Assembly (NCBI GenBank): GCA_030180135.1
Contig: CM058239.1
Location: forward strand, 45,953,270 to 46,017,269
DNA length: 64,000 nucleotides
Direction: 5' to 3'
Source of the DNA: Orychophragmus violaceus
Taxonomy: Eukaryota > Streptophyta > Magnoliopsida > Brassicales > Brassicaceae
The translations under genes and the position numbers were made by a program. Each line of letters begins with the position of its first letter. Within the stretch, counting starts at the first letter, position 1. The notes under the pieces were generated by a model. That model had not been told where the DNA came from, ran no database searches, and worked only from the letters and a program-made list of their open reading frames with translations. Below, piece after piece: positions 44,190-55,562 of this stretch.

Positions 44190-45846
44190 CAGGTTTTAGG
44201 TTTCTTGTAAATCTGGATCATATGAATGTTTAATGGTTTAGAATTAATTTTGAATGAAAATTGATTATAGAAATCTTTAAACCCTAATCGATTGTGATCA
44301 TATTTGATAATCGCATGTATTGAGCCAATTATTAAACCCTAATCGCTTTATATGGTCTTGTAATGATCATGAGATGCGATCGTTATTGATTGGCTGATAT
44401 AAACATGAGATGCGATCGCTTTAATTAAGTGGATCGATCATGTTGTTTGATCATGCTGTGTTGCCTTCGATCACGAGAGACCGCGTGATCGTTGAAGGGC
44501 ATGCTGTGGTCGATGGCAAAGGACAGACCGAGAGACCGCGTGATCAGTTGGCCGAGATCAATCAAAGATCGTGAGGCTAGGTCAGATCATGCGTGTGGCC
44601 ATGCGATGATCGATCGTTAGCGATCGTGAGCAGCTGCTAGGTCAATTACGTTAATGGGCCATCGATTGCGTTAATGGGCCGAGTTGGATCTTGGATCCGA
44701 TTGTTTGGCCCGTTAAATTTTACGTCCCGCGAATTGTCTTTCGGTTAAACCGAGCTTCGCGGTTCGTTGCCCAAAACCACACCGATTTAACCGGTCCATT
44801 TAATTGGCGGTTAATTGTGTGTTTAAAGCCTTAAACCGCAAGTTAAATCAAATTGGCTAAAACACTAGGTGTTTCTTCCCGGTTTTGGATTTAACTGAAC
44901 CGATCCAATTTAATTGGTGGTTCAAGCGGTTAACCCGAATCGCGGTTTGCTGGAAATTATTTAATACATGGTATTATTTAATTTCTGGTTAAACCGGATT
45001 GAAATTCAAAAATTGAATTTTAACCTAAACCGAAGGCTGGTCTAAGTTTGATTTGGTTGGACCAAATAATTTAGAGCTGGTCTGGTTTAGTAAATAACCG
45101 ATGGTTTTGATAGTTAATTTGGTCTTGGACCAGAATTAATAAACCGGATCGGTTATGTCAAATTATTGGGCCAGCTGGAATTCTATGGTCTTGGGCCAAG
45201 AATTGGGCCTATAATTTGTGACCCAACCCAAAATATTTAATAAAATATTAAATTAGAAATTTCTATTTTTAGTATGTTACTAAATTTAGAAAGTTTCTAA
45301 AATAAGAAAGTTTCCCAAAATAGTAATCTTCTATTTTTGGAAATAAAACTTAAAATCCTCAAAAACAATATCAAGCTTGGATGTCTTTCCAATCTTGTCA
45401 GCTACTTAACACTTATTCGATTACAGATATGGCTTACAGTGTGAGGTGTCTGTTTTCGCATAAGTAAAGTAGTATATAGTCACTAATTTCATTGGGAGTC
45501 CCAGACTTTAGTGATTATTTGGCTGTAAGAGATTGGTTTCCTTGACTGGGCCATCGGGAGTCCCGGGCCTTGAGACATCTGGTGATATTGGGCCTTGGGC
45601 CCAATTCACAACCGAGAGTTATATGAGATATAACTAGCTGTGTGTATGCTTACCAAGTAAAGCTAATTCCGGGTGACGGCCAGTGGCCCACTTTGGATTT
45701 AGCTGAACATGGGTCTCGGAATCATTGCATTCTTATGAGGATAAACAAAAAAATTTTGAATGCAATGCGAGTTTTCTTATAAGTTGTTAAGATTGCTCTT
45801 TTATGAACTAAATAACTAAAACTCTATTTATCTCTAAATTTCAGCT
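44190..45846 (+). other. Long untranslated leader of the copia element
   Basis: About 1.65 kb between the primer-binding site and gag without coding frames, rich in GATCG and AACCGG/CCGGTT motifs (44400-45180). Long for a copia leader. It may contain packaging signals or unrelated inserted DNA. Confidence 0.5.
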
Positions 45847-46737
45847 ATGACTAGCACAAACAATCAAAACACTTTCTCGATCCGGTCTGTCCTTGAGATG
45901 GACAAACTGAACGGATCAAATTTCTTGACTTGGTCGCGGAACCTGAGGCTAGTCCTCAGGCAGGAGAGAAAGGACTATGTCCTTGAGAGAACTCTCCCCG
46001 TGAGGATCGGGTCCAAGGCCTCTCATGCAGTACGTAATGCTTGGAATAAGCATTATGATGATGCGGTAGATGTGCGTGGTCTGATATTGGCTACCATGGA
46101 CTCAGACTTGCAGAAGCAATATGAGAACATGGAGTCGCCAATAGAGATGATCAGCAGCCTGAAATTGAGATTTCAGGAGCAGGTAAGAGTGGAGAGATAC
46201 CAGTTGGTTAAATCTCTCACTAGCTGCAAGCTACCAAATGATCATCCAGTAAGTCCTCATGTCAGTAAAATGATGGGTTACATTGATAACCTGAGGAAAC
46301 TGGATTATCCAGTTAGCCAGGAATTGGCAACTAAGATCATTCTGCAGTCACTGCCGTCAAGCTATGATAAGTTCGTAAGGAACTATATCAAGAAAGGCTT
46401 AACGAAGACGTTGACTGAACTGCATGATATGCTCAAGACAATTGAGCCAAACGTGAAGAGTACCCTGTACAATCTCATGAATGAGAAGGGTAGGTTTACT
46501 AAACCCAATGCTGACAAGGGTGAAGACAATGTTGTCCAGATTTTGAATCATGGCAAGCGTGTGTCTTCTGAGCCCGAGTCAGATACCTCTTACGTTGGTA
46601 AGTGCTGCTACTGTAATGAGACTGAGCATTGGAAGAGAAATTGCATTAAATTCATGGAAGATTATGAGGAGTTGAAGTCGATGTATGAGACTACTTCCTC
46701 AGGTATTCATGTTATTACTTCAAGTTATACCTTATAG
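45847..46737 (+). CDS. Copia gag polyprotein (UBN2-type with zinc knuckle)
   Basis: An intact 296-codon frame starts MTSTNNQNTFSIRSVLEMDK and contains the UBN2-type gag fold (LNGSNFLTWSRNLRLVLRQE in the first 50 residues, then IILQSLPSSYDKFVRNY). A CCHC knuckle near residue 255 reads CCYCNETEHWKRNC (C-x2-C-x4-H-x4-C). It ends with a stop before the expected protease, so gag is not fused to pol here. Intact gag with near-identical LTRs suggests that it may still form particles, with enzymes supplied by a relative. Confidence 0.9.
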   Translation: MTSTNNQNTFSIRSVLEMDKLNGSNFLTWSRNLRLVLRQERKDYVLERTLPVRIGSKASHAVRNAWNKHYDDAVDVRGLILATMDSDLQKQYENMESPIEMISSLKLRFQEQVRVERYQLVKSLTSCKLPNDHPVSPHVSKMMGYIDNLRKLDYPVSQELATKIILQSLPSSYDKFVRNYIKKGLTKTLTELHDMLKTIEPNVKSTLYNLMNEKGRFTKPNADKGEDNVVQILNHGKRVSSEPESDTSYVGKCCYCNETEHWKRNCIKFMEDYEELKSMYETTSSGIHVITSSYTL

Positions 46738-48238
46738 GTATTGAATACTGGTTGTGGCACTGATATTTGTTATAATATGCAGAGCCTGAGCAACAGTAAA
46801 ACGTTGAAGGAAGGGCAAGTGGAACTGCGTGTCTGGTTGGAGCTATGGATGCTGCCTCAACCTAGGGTTTTCACTTGTAGATGCCTTTCAGGCTTGGTTT
46901 TGTATTAAGTAATTGCTACAATGTACCTGCTTTACACAGAGTTGTTTTTCATTTTCTTGTAAGAATTTGAATGTTTTTCATTTTGATAAAGACAAGTTTT
47001 TGTTCTTTTGATCTTAATGAAATGTTAATTGTAGCACCCTATTCAAGGAATGGGTTTTATATCTTAAACCAAAGAGTGCCTAAATGTAACATAAATACCG
47101 AATTGGTTTAAATCTGATGAATTAAACCTGATTTTTCTTGGCATAAATGTTTTGGTCAAATAGAGTAAGTCGGATTCAGAAACCCCATAGTTATGGACTT
47201 TTGGGCTCATTTGAATGGATATCTTATGAGACTTGAATTCTGCTTACTGGACCAAAACACCAAGGGCCCATCTTAGCCGAGCTAGAGAAAAGCCCAAAGG
47301 CTTATTAGACATTGGACATACTCATGTATGTGGTCTGATGAGCAGTAATGCCAGAGAAAATTTCCTGTACTTCATTGTCTCTACTGATTACTTCAGTGAG
47401 TATGACTGTGTTCATTTGATGAGACACAAGTCGGAATTCTTTGACATGGTCGAAAGAGTTCCAGAATGAGGTATAGAATCAAAGTGACAGAAGTATTTAG
47501 ACTCTGGATTAGATCAAGAGTGAGAATACTTAAGTCATTGATGGTGTGATCATCTAAATGAGTGTGAAGTCGTTTCACAGCTCATTTCTCCTGAAAAACC
47601 TGGAGGTGTTTCTGAGAGAAAGAATCAGATCTTATTAGAAATGATAAAAGATGAGTCACACGAATCTTCCATGATATTCTTTAAGAATAACGCTCTAGTA
47701 ATATCTAAGTTTACGCTGAAATAGTTCCACTAATATCAGTTGAAAGACACCACATAAATGTGGATTGGAAATGATCCAAATTCGTCTTTACTGAGTATTT
47801 GTAGTTGTGCTACTTCGCTGGTTGTCCTAGGGAAACCAAGGCTTGTTACTTTTTACGTCCATTCTGTTTTCTAAGAGGGGAAGTCACTTTCCAAGAAGAA
47901 CAGTGGGAGTAAAAGCGTAACTCGAAGAAATTCGAGAAATACAGGAGGCTGCTCAACCTGTTGAGGGAGAGCAGCGGATGGATTTACAGATTTCTGTAGA
48001 ATCTACACCTGTAAAGCCTGAAGTTCGCAGATCTGAATGAATCAGTTACTAATCCGAGAGTGATTTCTGGTAAGAGAATGGCCATTCCCAAACGGACTTG
48101 CCCAAGTCGTTTGCATTGTCAGTATCAAATCTGGTCCGATGAACATGGTCTGGCTATATAAGGATGACACGCATCTTGCCTTATGCCAGATCGAGATATT
48201 GAGACAAAAGGACTAGGGAATGTAGGATTCCAGTACAA
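46738..48238 (+). pseudogene. Copia protease/integrase remnants
   Basis: After the gag stop, fragments appear in several frames: VLNTGCGTDICYNMQSLS (protease-like DTGC motif read as NTGC), LSRAREKPKGLLDIGHTHVC then GLMSSNARENFLYFIVSTDY (integrase core start, DVCGPM read as HVCGLM; frame 47233-47469), and SERKNQILLEMIKDE (end of the integrase core). Reverse transcriptase and RNase H motifs are missing, so at least 2 kb of pol has been lost. Confidence 0.8.
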
Positions 48239-48247
48239 GTGGGAGAT
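48239..48247 (+). other. Copia polypurine tract
   Basis: GTGGGAGAT directly before the right LTR. Confidence 0.8.
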
Positions 48248-48931
48248 TGTTGGGAATGTCCTGAAATCTACTGTACTATCTCTAGAAAGTATGATAAATG
48301 TCGAGATCAGACATAAGTCATAAATACTGGGTGATCATGATGGCTTGCTAGAGTCCGCTCTTGATCTATAAGTTTAGGACTTATTACCAGTATTGTATGA
48401 TCCCGAAGGGTCACACACCATAGCTAACGGGAAAGTTAAATGGAATTAATACAGTAAGATGCAGTGGCATTTACTGTATTGGATCAGAGAATTGGGCCAG
48501 ACAAAATACAGGCTTTTGTCTGATTTGTGTCTTGGGCCCAAAAGATTAATGAGCCATTAGTCTAATGACTTGGGCCCATTAATGAGAGGTTAAGGATTCG
48601 AAAACCCTAAGGGATTAATGACCCTATGCGATTTTTCTCTTCTGTGGCCGCGAGTGTCTCTCTCTCTAACTCTCTCTTTCTGATCTGATCCATCTCTTTG
48701 GTCTAGCAGCCATCCCGGCTTGTAAGAGTGTGGATACCAAAGGAGGAGCAGGTTGTTCATCTGTTCTAACTGATCTCATCATTACCATCAATTATCCGCT
48801 GCAATCTGAAAGGTAATGATCCAGGTTTGGTTGGTTTTATGATTCGTTTTGCAAGAACCTAGATCTGTTTAAGATTATGTGTTAGGTTGTAATTTGGGAA
48901 TTAAACCTTGAACAAACACCATAATCCTTCA
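48248..48931 (+). repeat. Copia 3' LTR, 684 bp
   Basis: Same ends and length as the left LTR. One substitution noticed (A at 48452 against G in the left copy), in a CpG context. Confidence 0.95.
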
Positions 48932-48936
48932 TTGTT

Positions 48937-49913
48937 TCCATTGTGTTCTGAGTATAACAAGACACGGTTGGCGGTTGTTCATTACCCGAGGATGTCTCAT
49001 TACCCGGTTCTTCAACATTGTCGAACGCCCTGTTAAGATACTACGGCCATTGAGTTGGATCTAGAATGTCATAGTCACCTTCGAGACTTGCATCAGCCGA
49101 TGTTTTTTCCCTTTCATCGTCATCTTCATCTTCGCTAGCTGACCCGTTTGTATCGTAAGATCTACTTAACGATCTCTCACTCTCACAAGGTAGAATGGTC
49201 CCCAAATCCTAGTCTACACCATTCAAACATATTACGGCTTCATATTCTTTGTCCTCCCATTAAAGCAAAGATTGTCAAATGTTTGTGTTTCTTTCTCAAA
49301 TGTCTCAACTATCTGAATATGTCCAAGCTCCTCCACCGCATAGAGAGTTGCAGCAATCGAGTTTTTTTACTTTCACAATAAAGGCCCCAATGCCTCTCAC
49401 GCTGCATGAATTTGTTCCAAACTCATTTGAACACTCTGCTCCAAAGACGCTACTCGCGCTTTGAATTAGAAGCAACTGCCGGAAAGAACCATCTCCACGA
49501 GTTTGACTAAGTTTCAGAGGTATATCCATGACACTTTCTTTGGCTTCTTTTGTTATACTACTTCTCACTGCCACGTTACCCCCTTCTTTTGTTTTACTAC
49601 TTCTCCCTGACCTGTTACACCCTTCTTCGAATTCCGCGTACAAGCTAATACCCTCGTTTATTTTCCTTATCACTTTGAAAGTGTCCAGTCCATCTTCACT
49701 CCCAATACAAATTGGCGGCATCTTGGAAGCTGCAATTGAACTCATTCTCGTTGGTGCCACATAAGTCAGCCTACAACTTGTACCACGCCCAACCTCGAAT
49801 TCCTTCAAGACTCTCGACTTATATGATTCCGCTGAATCATCAATGCGTAGTGTTATGCCCCTCCCATAGGCCTCAGAATCTATGGTGAATTTCTTCCATT
49901 TCCCTGCCACCAC
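48937..49913 (-). pseudogene. MULE transposase, N-terminal part
   Basis: Starts at 49913 with MVAGKWKKFTIDSEAYGRGI and contains GRGTSCRLTYVAP and KMPPICIGSEDGLDTF, the PB1-like N-terminal region of plant MURA transposases (family PPVYIGND...). The open frame runs to 49305. The remainder to 48937 is out of frame. The copia element at 43493-48931 separates it from the catalytic part. Confidence 0.75.
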
Positions 49914-50149
49914 TTAAACAAGATCACGCTGAACCTGAACAAAATAATACAACAGGTTTTCATTAGCACACGTTCAAAACTAATTAAAAACTAATCTAAA
50001 ATCTGAAAACATGTTCATATTAATTTTTCTACCACTCATGAACGTTCATAGGATCTCCGAATATATTTTCAAAGCTCAGATCTGCGAATACTATGTCCGT
50101 CAAATTATTTTGTTGTAATGAATTGAAGCTCTTAAATTAAATCACCAAA

Positions 50150-51063
50150 TGATATGAGATGCAATGAATGGTAGAGAGAGATGGGCCGATGGCCGGCCGA
50201 GAGTGGGATGATGGCGCGGGTGGTGATCGAGTGGCATGAGAAGCTGGCTGATGGCACTCTCTTCTCGTCAAGGAATGGTTGAATGATGGTTTGTGAGCTA
50301 CTGAACTTTAGGAACACTTAGGATGATCGAGACAGCAAGCAAAAGCCAAGAGATCTGCTCTTCAAAGGGGAAGCCGCGCAGAGAGAGATAGATCGAGAAA
50401 CCTTAGGGTTTTCTTGGTTTAAACTTGCTTCATGTTTCAAAAAACCAAAAGAATGTTTAAGTAACTACAACTGAAAGCAAATGGGCCAGAAAACAGTGGG
50501 CCATTGAAAATGCTAAGAAAAAAACAAGAGAAATAAGACTTAAAACGAGAAAGGAAAGTCTTGGTCGAAAATAGAGAAGATGCCGGTCTGTCTCTCTAAT
50601 GAATGGGCCTCGGATCACCTCGTTCAACCTTGTGAAGAAAACCCATTTGGAACAAAACTTCACAAGGGAAAAAGATTATGATCTTTATCCCAGAGGCAGA
50701 CTGGTCAAAGAATCATCTGGCTCGATGCAGAAGATCATGGTCGGTCCGTGCGTCCGGAGTATGGGCCAGGGCATGGTCTGATCAAATGGGCCGCCAGCTT
50801 CAATATGGATCATCCTCCGGGCCAACTGGTTCAGGACAGGTTGTCCTTGGTCGAGATGGCCTAGCTGGGTCGTGATGTCTTCTAGGCTTTTCCTCGAGAT
50901 CAGCTGCTCTATGGCATTGTTGAATTCAGCATGTATATGTCGCTGTCCCGTACGCGTCCTTGGTACATCTCGCATGGTCGGAAACAGGTCGGCCAGCTTC
51001 TTGGTAGAGCCTGGTCCGTCTTGCTCGTCCTACTCAGTGTCGGCCAAGCTGATGTCCTCATCA
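50150..51063 (-). repeat. Gypsy 3' LTR, 914 bp
   Basis: TGATATGAGATG at one end and GATGTCCTCATCA at the other. Confidence 0.95.
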
Positions 51064-51079
51064 TTCCCCCCCCTATTGA
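51064..51079 (-). other. Gypsy polypurine tract
   Basis: On the minus strand CAATAGGGGGGGGAA directly precedes the 3' LTR. Confidence 0.9.
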
Positions 51080-52623
51080 AGAGGTTCTGGCCTCAGAATG
51101 GTATCACCTGCACAATAAGGAGACAAATCAGCAACATTAAAACTCGACGATATGCTCATCTCACCTGGGAGTTCCAATTGGTAGGCGTTGTCGTTGATCT
51201 TCTTTAGGACCCGGAATGGTCCATCTCCACGTGGGGCAAGCTTGGACTTCCTTTTTTTCTGAACCGCTCGGGTCGCATGTGAACCCAAACCCAGTCGCCT
51301 GGCCTAATGTCGACCTCCTTCCTGTGTTTGTCGGCTTGTTTCTTGTACTGCTCCGTCCTCTTCTCGATGTTCTCCTTGACCGCCTGGTGTAGCTTGGCAA
51401 CGGCCTCAGCCTTGCGCTCTCCATCAAGATTGATGAACTCCAATGCTGGCAGTGGCTTCAGATCAAGTGGCGTATCAGGCTTAAATCCATAAACAACCTC
51501 AAAAGGAGACATCTTAGTAGCAGACTGTTTGGCACCATTATACGCAAACTCAACAAAAGGAATGCAATCCAACCAATGTGACAAATTTTTACCAATTGTG
51601 GCCCTTAAGAGGGCTGAGAGAGTCCGGTTCACGACCTCGGTTTGTCCATCTGTCTGTGGATGACAAGTGGTCGAAAATGGTAGCTTGGTACCAAGCTTCC
51701 TCCATAACATCCTCCAGAAGTGACCTAGGAAGGTCGGGTCACGGTCCGAGACGATGGTCCGTGGCAGTCCGTGTAATCTGACCACTTCTTTGAAGAAGAG
51801 GTCGGCTGTCTGGGTCGCATCATTCATCTTAGAACACGTATGAAGTGAGCCATCTTTGAAAACCGGTCGACCACAACGAAGATCACATCCTTGTTCCTGA
51901 TCTTAGGAAAACCAAGCACAAAACCTATAGAAATATCGACCCATGGTCGGTTAGGTATAGGCAAAGGTAAGTAAAGACCGTGAGGATGTGACCTGGACTT
52001 GGACTTAAGGCATGTGACTTGGGGCAGAAACGCTCCGTGTCTCGTTTCTGATGTGGCCAATAGAAGTGCTCTACTAGGACACTCAGTGTCTTGTCCACGC
52101 CAAAGTGTCCCATCAGTCCTCCTCCATGGGATTCTCGGATTAGAAGCTCCCTCATCGATCCCTGAGGAATGCACAGCCACTTGCCCCTGAACAGGAACCC
52201 GTTATGCAAGTAGAAAACTCCCTTCGGTCCTTTGCTACATTCCTGAAAAATTTCACCAAAATCAGGGTCAGTATCATAGTCTTCTTTAATAAGTTCAAAC
52301 CCCAATACTTTGGCCTCCATGGTGCTGATCAGTGTGTATCTTCTCGACAGTGCATCAGCTACTACGTTCTCCTTTCCCTTCTTGTACTTGATGATGTATG
52401 GGAAGGTCTCCACGAACTCCAGCCACTTAGCGTGCCTCCTCTTCAGATTCTTCTGTCCTCTCAGATGCTTGAGCGTCTCGTGGTCGGTGTGAATAACAAA
52501 CTCCTTGGCCAGAAATTAATGTTGTCAAGTCTCCAAGGATCTAACCAACGCATACAGCTCCTTGTCATAGGTCGGATAGTTGAGCGTGGCTCCACTCAAC
52601 TTCTCGCTGAAGTAGGCGACCGG
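51075..52623 (-). pseudogene. Gypsy RNase H end and integrase
   Basis: 52413-51925 encodes KGKENVVADALSRRY (end of RNase H) and ESHGGGLMGHFGVDKTL with YWPHQKRDTERFC (zinc-binding integrase start), then a frame change. 52180-51824 encodes DISIGFVLGFPKIRN and DVIFVVVDRFSKMAHFI. 51827-51204 encodes IVSDRDPTFLGHFWRMLW, CHPQTDGQTEVVNRTL and DWVWVHMRPERF. A further frame at 51288-51073 encodes GDGPFRVLKKINDNAYQLEL (GPF/Y motif). The first core Asp, usually in MDFVLGLP, is Gly here, while the second Asp and the Glu are kept. At least three frames are needed to follow the protein. Confidence 0.9.
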
Positions 52624-53514
52624 TCACCCACCTTGCGTCAGGAGTGCTCTGATCCCTAAACATGAAGCATCACACTCAATCTCAAACGTCTTATCAAAAT
52701 TAGGCAAAACCAAAATAGGAGCATGGGTTAACAAATCCTTGAGTTTCTGTAATGCGGTCTCCTGCGACTGGCCCCATTTGAACGGGACGTCCTTCTTGAT
52801 CACAGCTGTAAGTGGGGCAGCCACAGTGCTAAAATCCTTCACAAACCGTCTATAGAAGCTAGCCAAAACGTGGAAGCTCCTAACATGGCCGATCGTGGTT
52901 AGGGTCGGCCATTCCTTAATTGCTTTGATCTTTTCTTGATCAACCTGTAAGCCCTGTGAACTCACAACAAAAACTAAAAAGACAAGCTTATCAGTGTAGA
53001 AGGTGCACTTCTTGAGGTTCGCGTAAAGACCCTCCTGTCGTAGAGTATCTATCACTTGCTCAATGTGCACCAGATGGTCAGCAAAACATTGACTATAAAT
53101 CAAAATGTCATCGAAGTAAACAACAACGAACTTACTGATGTAGGCCCTTAAGACCTGGTTCATGAGGCGCATGAACGTACTGGGTGCGTTTGCAAGGCCA
53201 AACGGCATGACCAGCCACTCATATGGGCCTTGCTTGGTATTGAAGGCCGTTTTCCATTCGTCTCCTTCCTTCATTCGGACCTGGTGGTATTCACTCCGTA
53301 AATAAATCTTAGAGAACACGGACGCTCCATGCAGCTCATCTAGCATGTCGTCCAGTCGGGGTATAGGATGCCGGTACTTGATGGTGATATTGCTGATGGC
53401 CCGACAGTCGACGCACATCCTCCATGATCTGTCTTTCTTAGGAACCAACAAGATTGGTACCGCACACGGCCTGAGGCTCTCGAGAATGTATCCCTTGGAC
53501 ATGAGGTCCTGCAC
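52624..53514 (-). pseudogene. Gypsy reverse transcriptase
   Basis: 296 codons with KDRSWRMCVDCRAISNITIK, MPFGLANAPSTFMRLMNQVL and FVVVYFDDILIYSQ (YFDD active site), all in one frame. It follows the gag-protease frame after a single TAG at 53518-53520 in place of the usual Gln codon (EL-stop-KQVQDL) and ends at a stop after ALLTQGG. The usual KIDLRSGYHQ reads KIYLRSEYHQ, losing the first catalytic Asp. Confidence 0.9.
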
Positions 53515-53520
53515 TTGTTT

Positions 53521-55562
53521 CTACAGTTCTTTGGACTCGGTCGGATTCATTTGGTATGCAGGCCAGTTGGACAGAGCCGCTCCTGGCACGAGATCGATCT
53601 GATGCTCAATGCCTCGTATGGGTGGTAGGCCGGCTGGTATCTTGTCCGGAAAGACATCCTTAAACCTGTCCAGCAAAGAAACAACTTCCCGGGGCAGCTC
53701 AACATCGTTTGAACATGAATGTAAAGCCTCCCTAAAGATCATCAGTAGCACCTGCGTGTTCTGAACAATAGCTCTAGAAACAGAATGTGAAGAAATAATA
53801 AGATTGGTCATACGTTTCTTCTTATCCTTGGCAAGGTGTAGTTGCATCTCATGCACTTCATGCGGTGTAGGAGGCGTGAGCTGGTACTTTCGCTTGTCGT
53901 GCATGAACGAGTAATGATTGGTCCGCCCGTTGTGCAAGGACTCCTTATCGAATTGCCATGGTTGGCCGAGCAATAAGTGTCCAACCTGCATAGGAAACAC
54001 ATCGCATACTACCTGATCGTGATATCGCCCAATGCTGAAAGGTACGGTTACTTGGTCTGCGATCCGGATCTTCGTGTCATCGTTTAGCCAACGAAGTCGG
54101 TACGGCCGTGGGTGCTTAGTCACTTGCAGGCCGAGCTTATCAACCATGTTCCTTCTGGCCACGTTAGTACAAGACCCACCATCAATAATAAGACTACATA
54201 CCTTGCTGTTCATAGTACAGCGAGTGTGGAAGATGTTCTCGCGTTGAACCGTCTCAGGATCAACAAGTGCACTGAGAGCTCTCCTGATCACCAATAGCTC
54301 TCCAGAGTCAGGATACTCTATGGGCATCCCTGCGTCAAGTTCCTCCATGTATTCATCCTCCTGTTCATCCTGAGACTCGTACTCACCGGCTTCGTTCAAG
54401 ATCATGATCCTCCGGTTCGGACAGTCTCGAGCCATATGCCCTTTACCCTGACACTTAAAACATGTGATATCTCTAGAACGGGATGTACTAGTGAACTTAC
54501 CTGGGTCTGGTCGGTTGGGCTTAGACGTCTCAACGGCCGGCTTCTTGAACCTGGACTCGACCTCAACCGACTTAACTTTGTAAACGGGCCGAGGAGTTGG
54601 CGCGGTCCAAGGTGTGCTGGTCCTAGGCCGGGTTGCGGTCGCTGACTTCCGTTTGTTGTGATGCTCAACCTGTATACACAAATGTAACAATTCGGGCATA
54701 TCGTGATAAGGTTGAATCTCTATCTTTCGAGCGATCTTCTCGTTCAGTCCATCCACGAACTGGGCCATCAGGGTCTCTTCGGGGTTGTCTAGTTCAAGTC
54801 TATTCCGCAATTGTTCGAACTCTTCGAAATATTCTTCGACCGCATTAGTTCCCTGCATCAACTTACGAAAACGTTTCTGCAAATCTCTGTGGAAATGGGA
54901 AGGAACATACTTGCGCCTTAGCTGGAACTTCATGTCAGTCCACGTAGCGATCGGTTCGTACCGATGGCGCCTTCGCTCTGCAGCGTCCCGATCCCACCAT
55001 GACAAGGCATGTCCTGTGAACTGGGCCACTGCTAGTGATATCTTCCTACCCTCGGGATATCCATATTGATCGAATATATGCTCCATCCTCCGCTCGCAGT
55101 CTAGATATGCCTCCGGGTCCACTTTTCCTGCAAAAGTAGGAGGCTTTAGCTTGATATCATTAGGATATGAACCTTGTACCTCTTGTTCTCGTATGCTTCC
55201 ACGGTGATTAGGATCATGCTGTTATGGAGGTCGCGGTCCATGATGTCCGTCCTCAAGCTCATCCGTATCGTCGTCCGTATCGTCCAGTCGGACGTCCTGG
55301 AAGCGTCCGGGTCGTTCTACTCGTCCGCGGTACTGTACTGGTCGACGTTGCTGGTCGTTCTGGAGATGTGGCTCCTCTGGTCCGTGCTAATGCTCTCCTG
55401 GCCGAGGCTGAAAAGCGCCGGGCCAAGGTTGTTGTTCGGCCAGCCGCGGCTGATGTCCACCGGGACGTTCCAAACGGTCCAGTCATGCTCCGATCGTCTG
55501 GATAGCAGCTCGGATCTGATTGAGGTCAGTGGGGACGCCTTGCTGGTTTTGTTCTTCTGCCA
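53521..55562 (-). pseudogene. Gypsy gag, zinc knuckle and protease
   Basis: The original start is at 55562 (MAEEQNQQGVPTDLNQIRAA), with three stops before the main open part from 55122. That part contains MDPEAYLDCERRMEHIF and LSWWD...W..M (retrotransposon gag domain), the CCHC knuckle CFKCQGKGHMARDC and the protease site IIDGGSCTNVA (DGGS in place of DSGS/DTGA). The end reads QHQIDLVPG-like HQIDLVPGAAL before reverse transcriptase. One of the upstream stops is a CGA-to-TGA type change, consistent with deamination of methylated CpG. Confidence 0.9.

Larger units (their letters stand above)
43493..48931 (+). mobile_element. Young Ty1/copia element with gag and decayed pol
   Basis: Two 684-bp LTRs (43493-44176, 48248-48931) are identical at all positions I compared except one (G in ACGGT at 43697 against A in the right copy). 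Target duplication TTGTT at 43488-43492 and 48932-48936 is perfect. The primer-binding site follows the left LTR by one base and a polypurine tract precedes the right LTR. The interior encodes an intact gag but only fragments of protease and integrase, and no reverse transcriptase, so it cannot move by itself. It inserted into the MULE transposase. Confidence 0.95.
29340..50144. mobile_element. Ulp1-bearing Mutator-like (KI-MULE type) island, interrupted
   Basis: Plus-strand DUF1985 (29.5-30.4 kb) and Ulp1-type (37.8-38.35 kb) remnants are combined with a minus-strand MURA-type transposase split between 48.94-49.91 and 41.5-43.48 kb. This is the gene content of plant MULEs that carry a SUMO-protease-like gene. 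The island is interrupted by a gypsy fragment and a copia element and contains F-box-like debris. Terminal inverted repeats were not found, so the outer limits are approximate. Every open frame is broken, so the element is dead. Confidence 0.65.
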
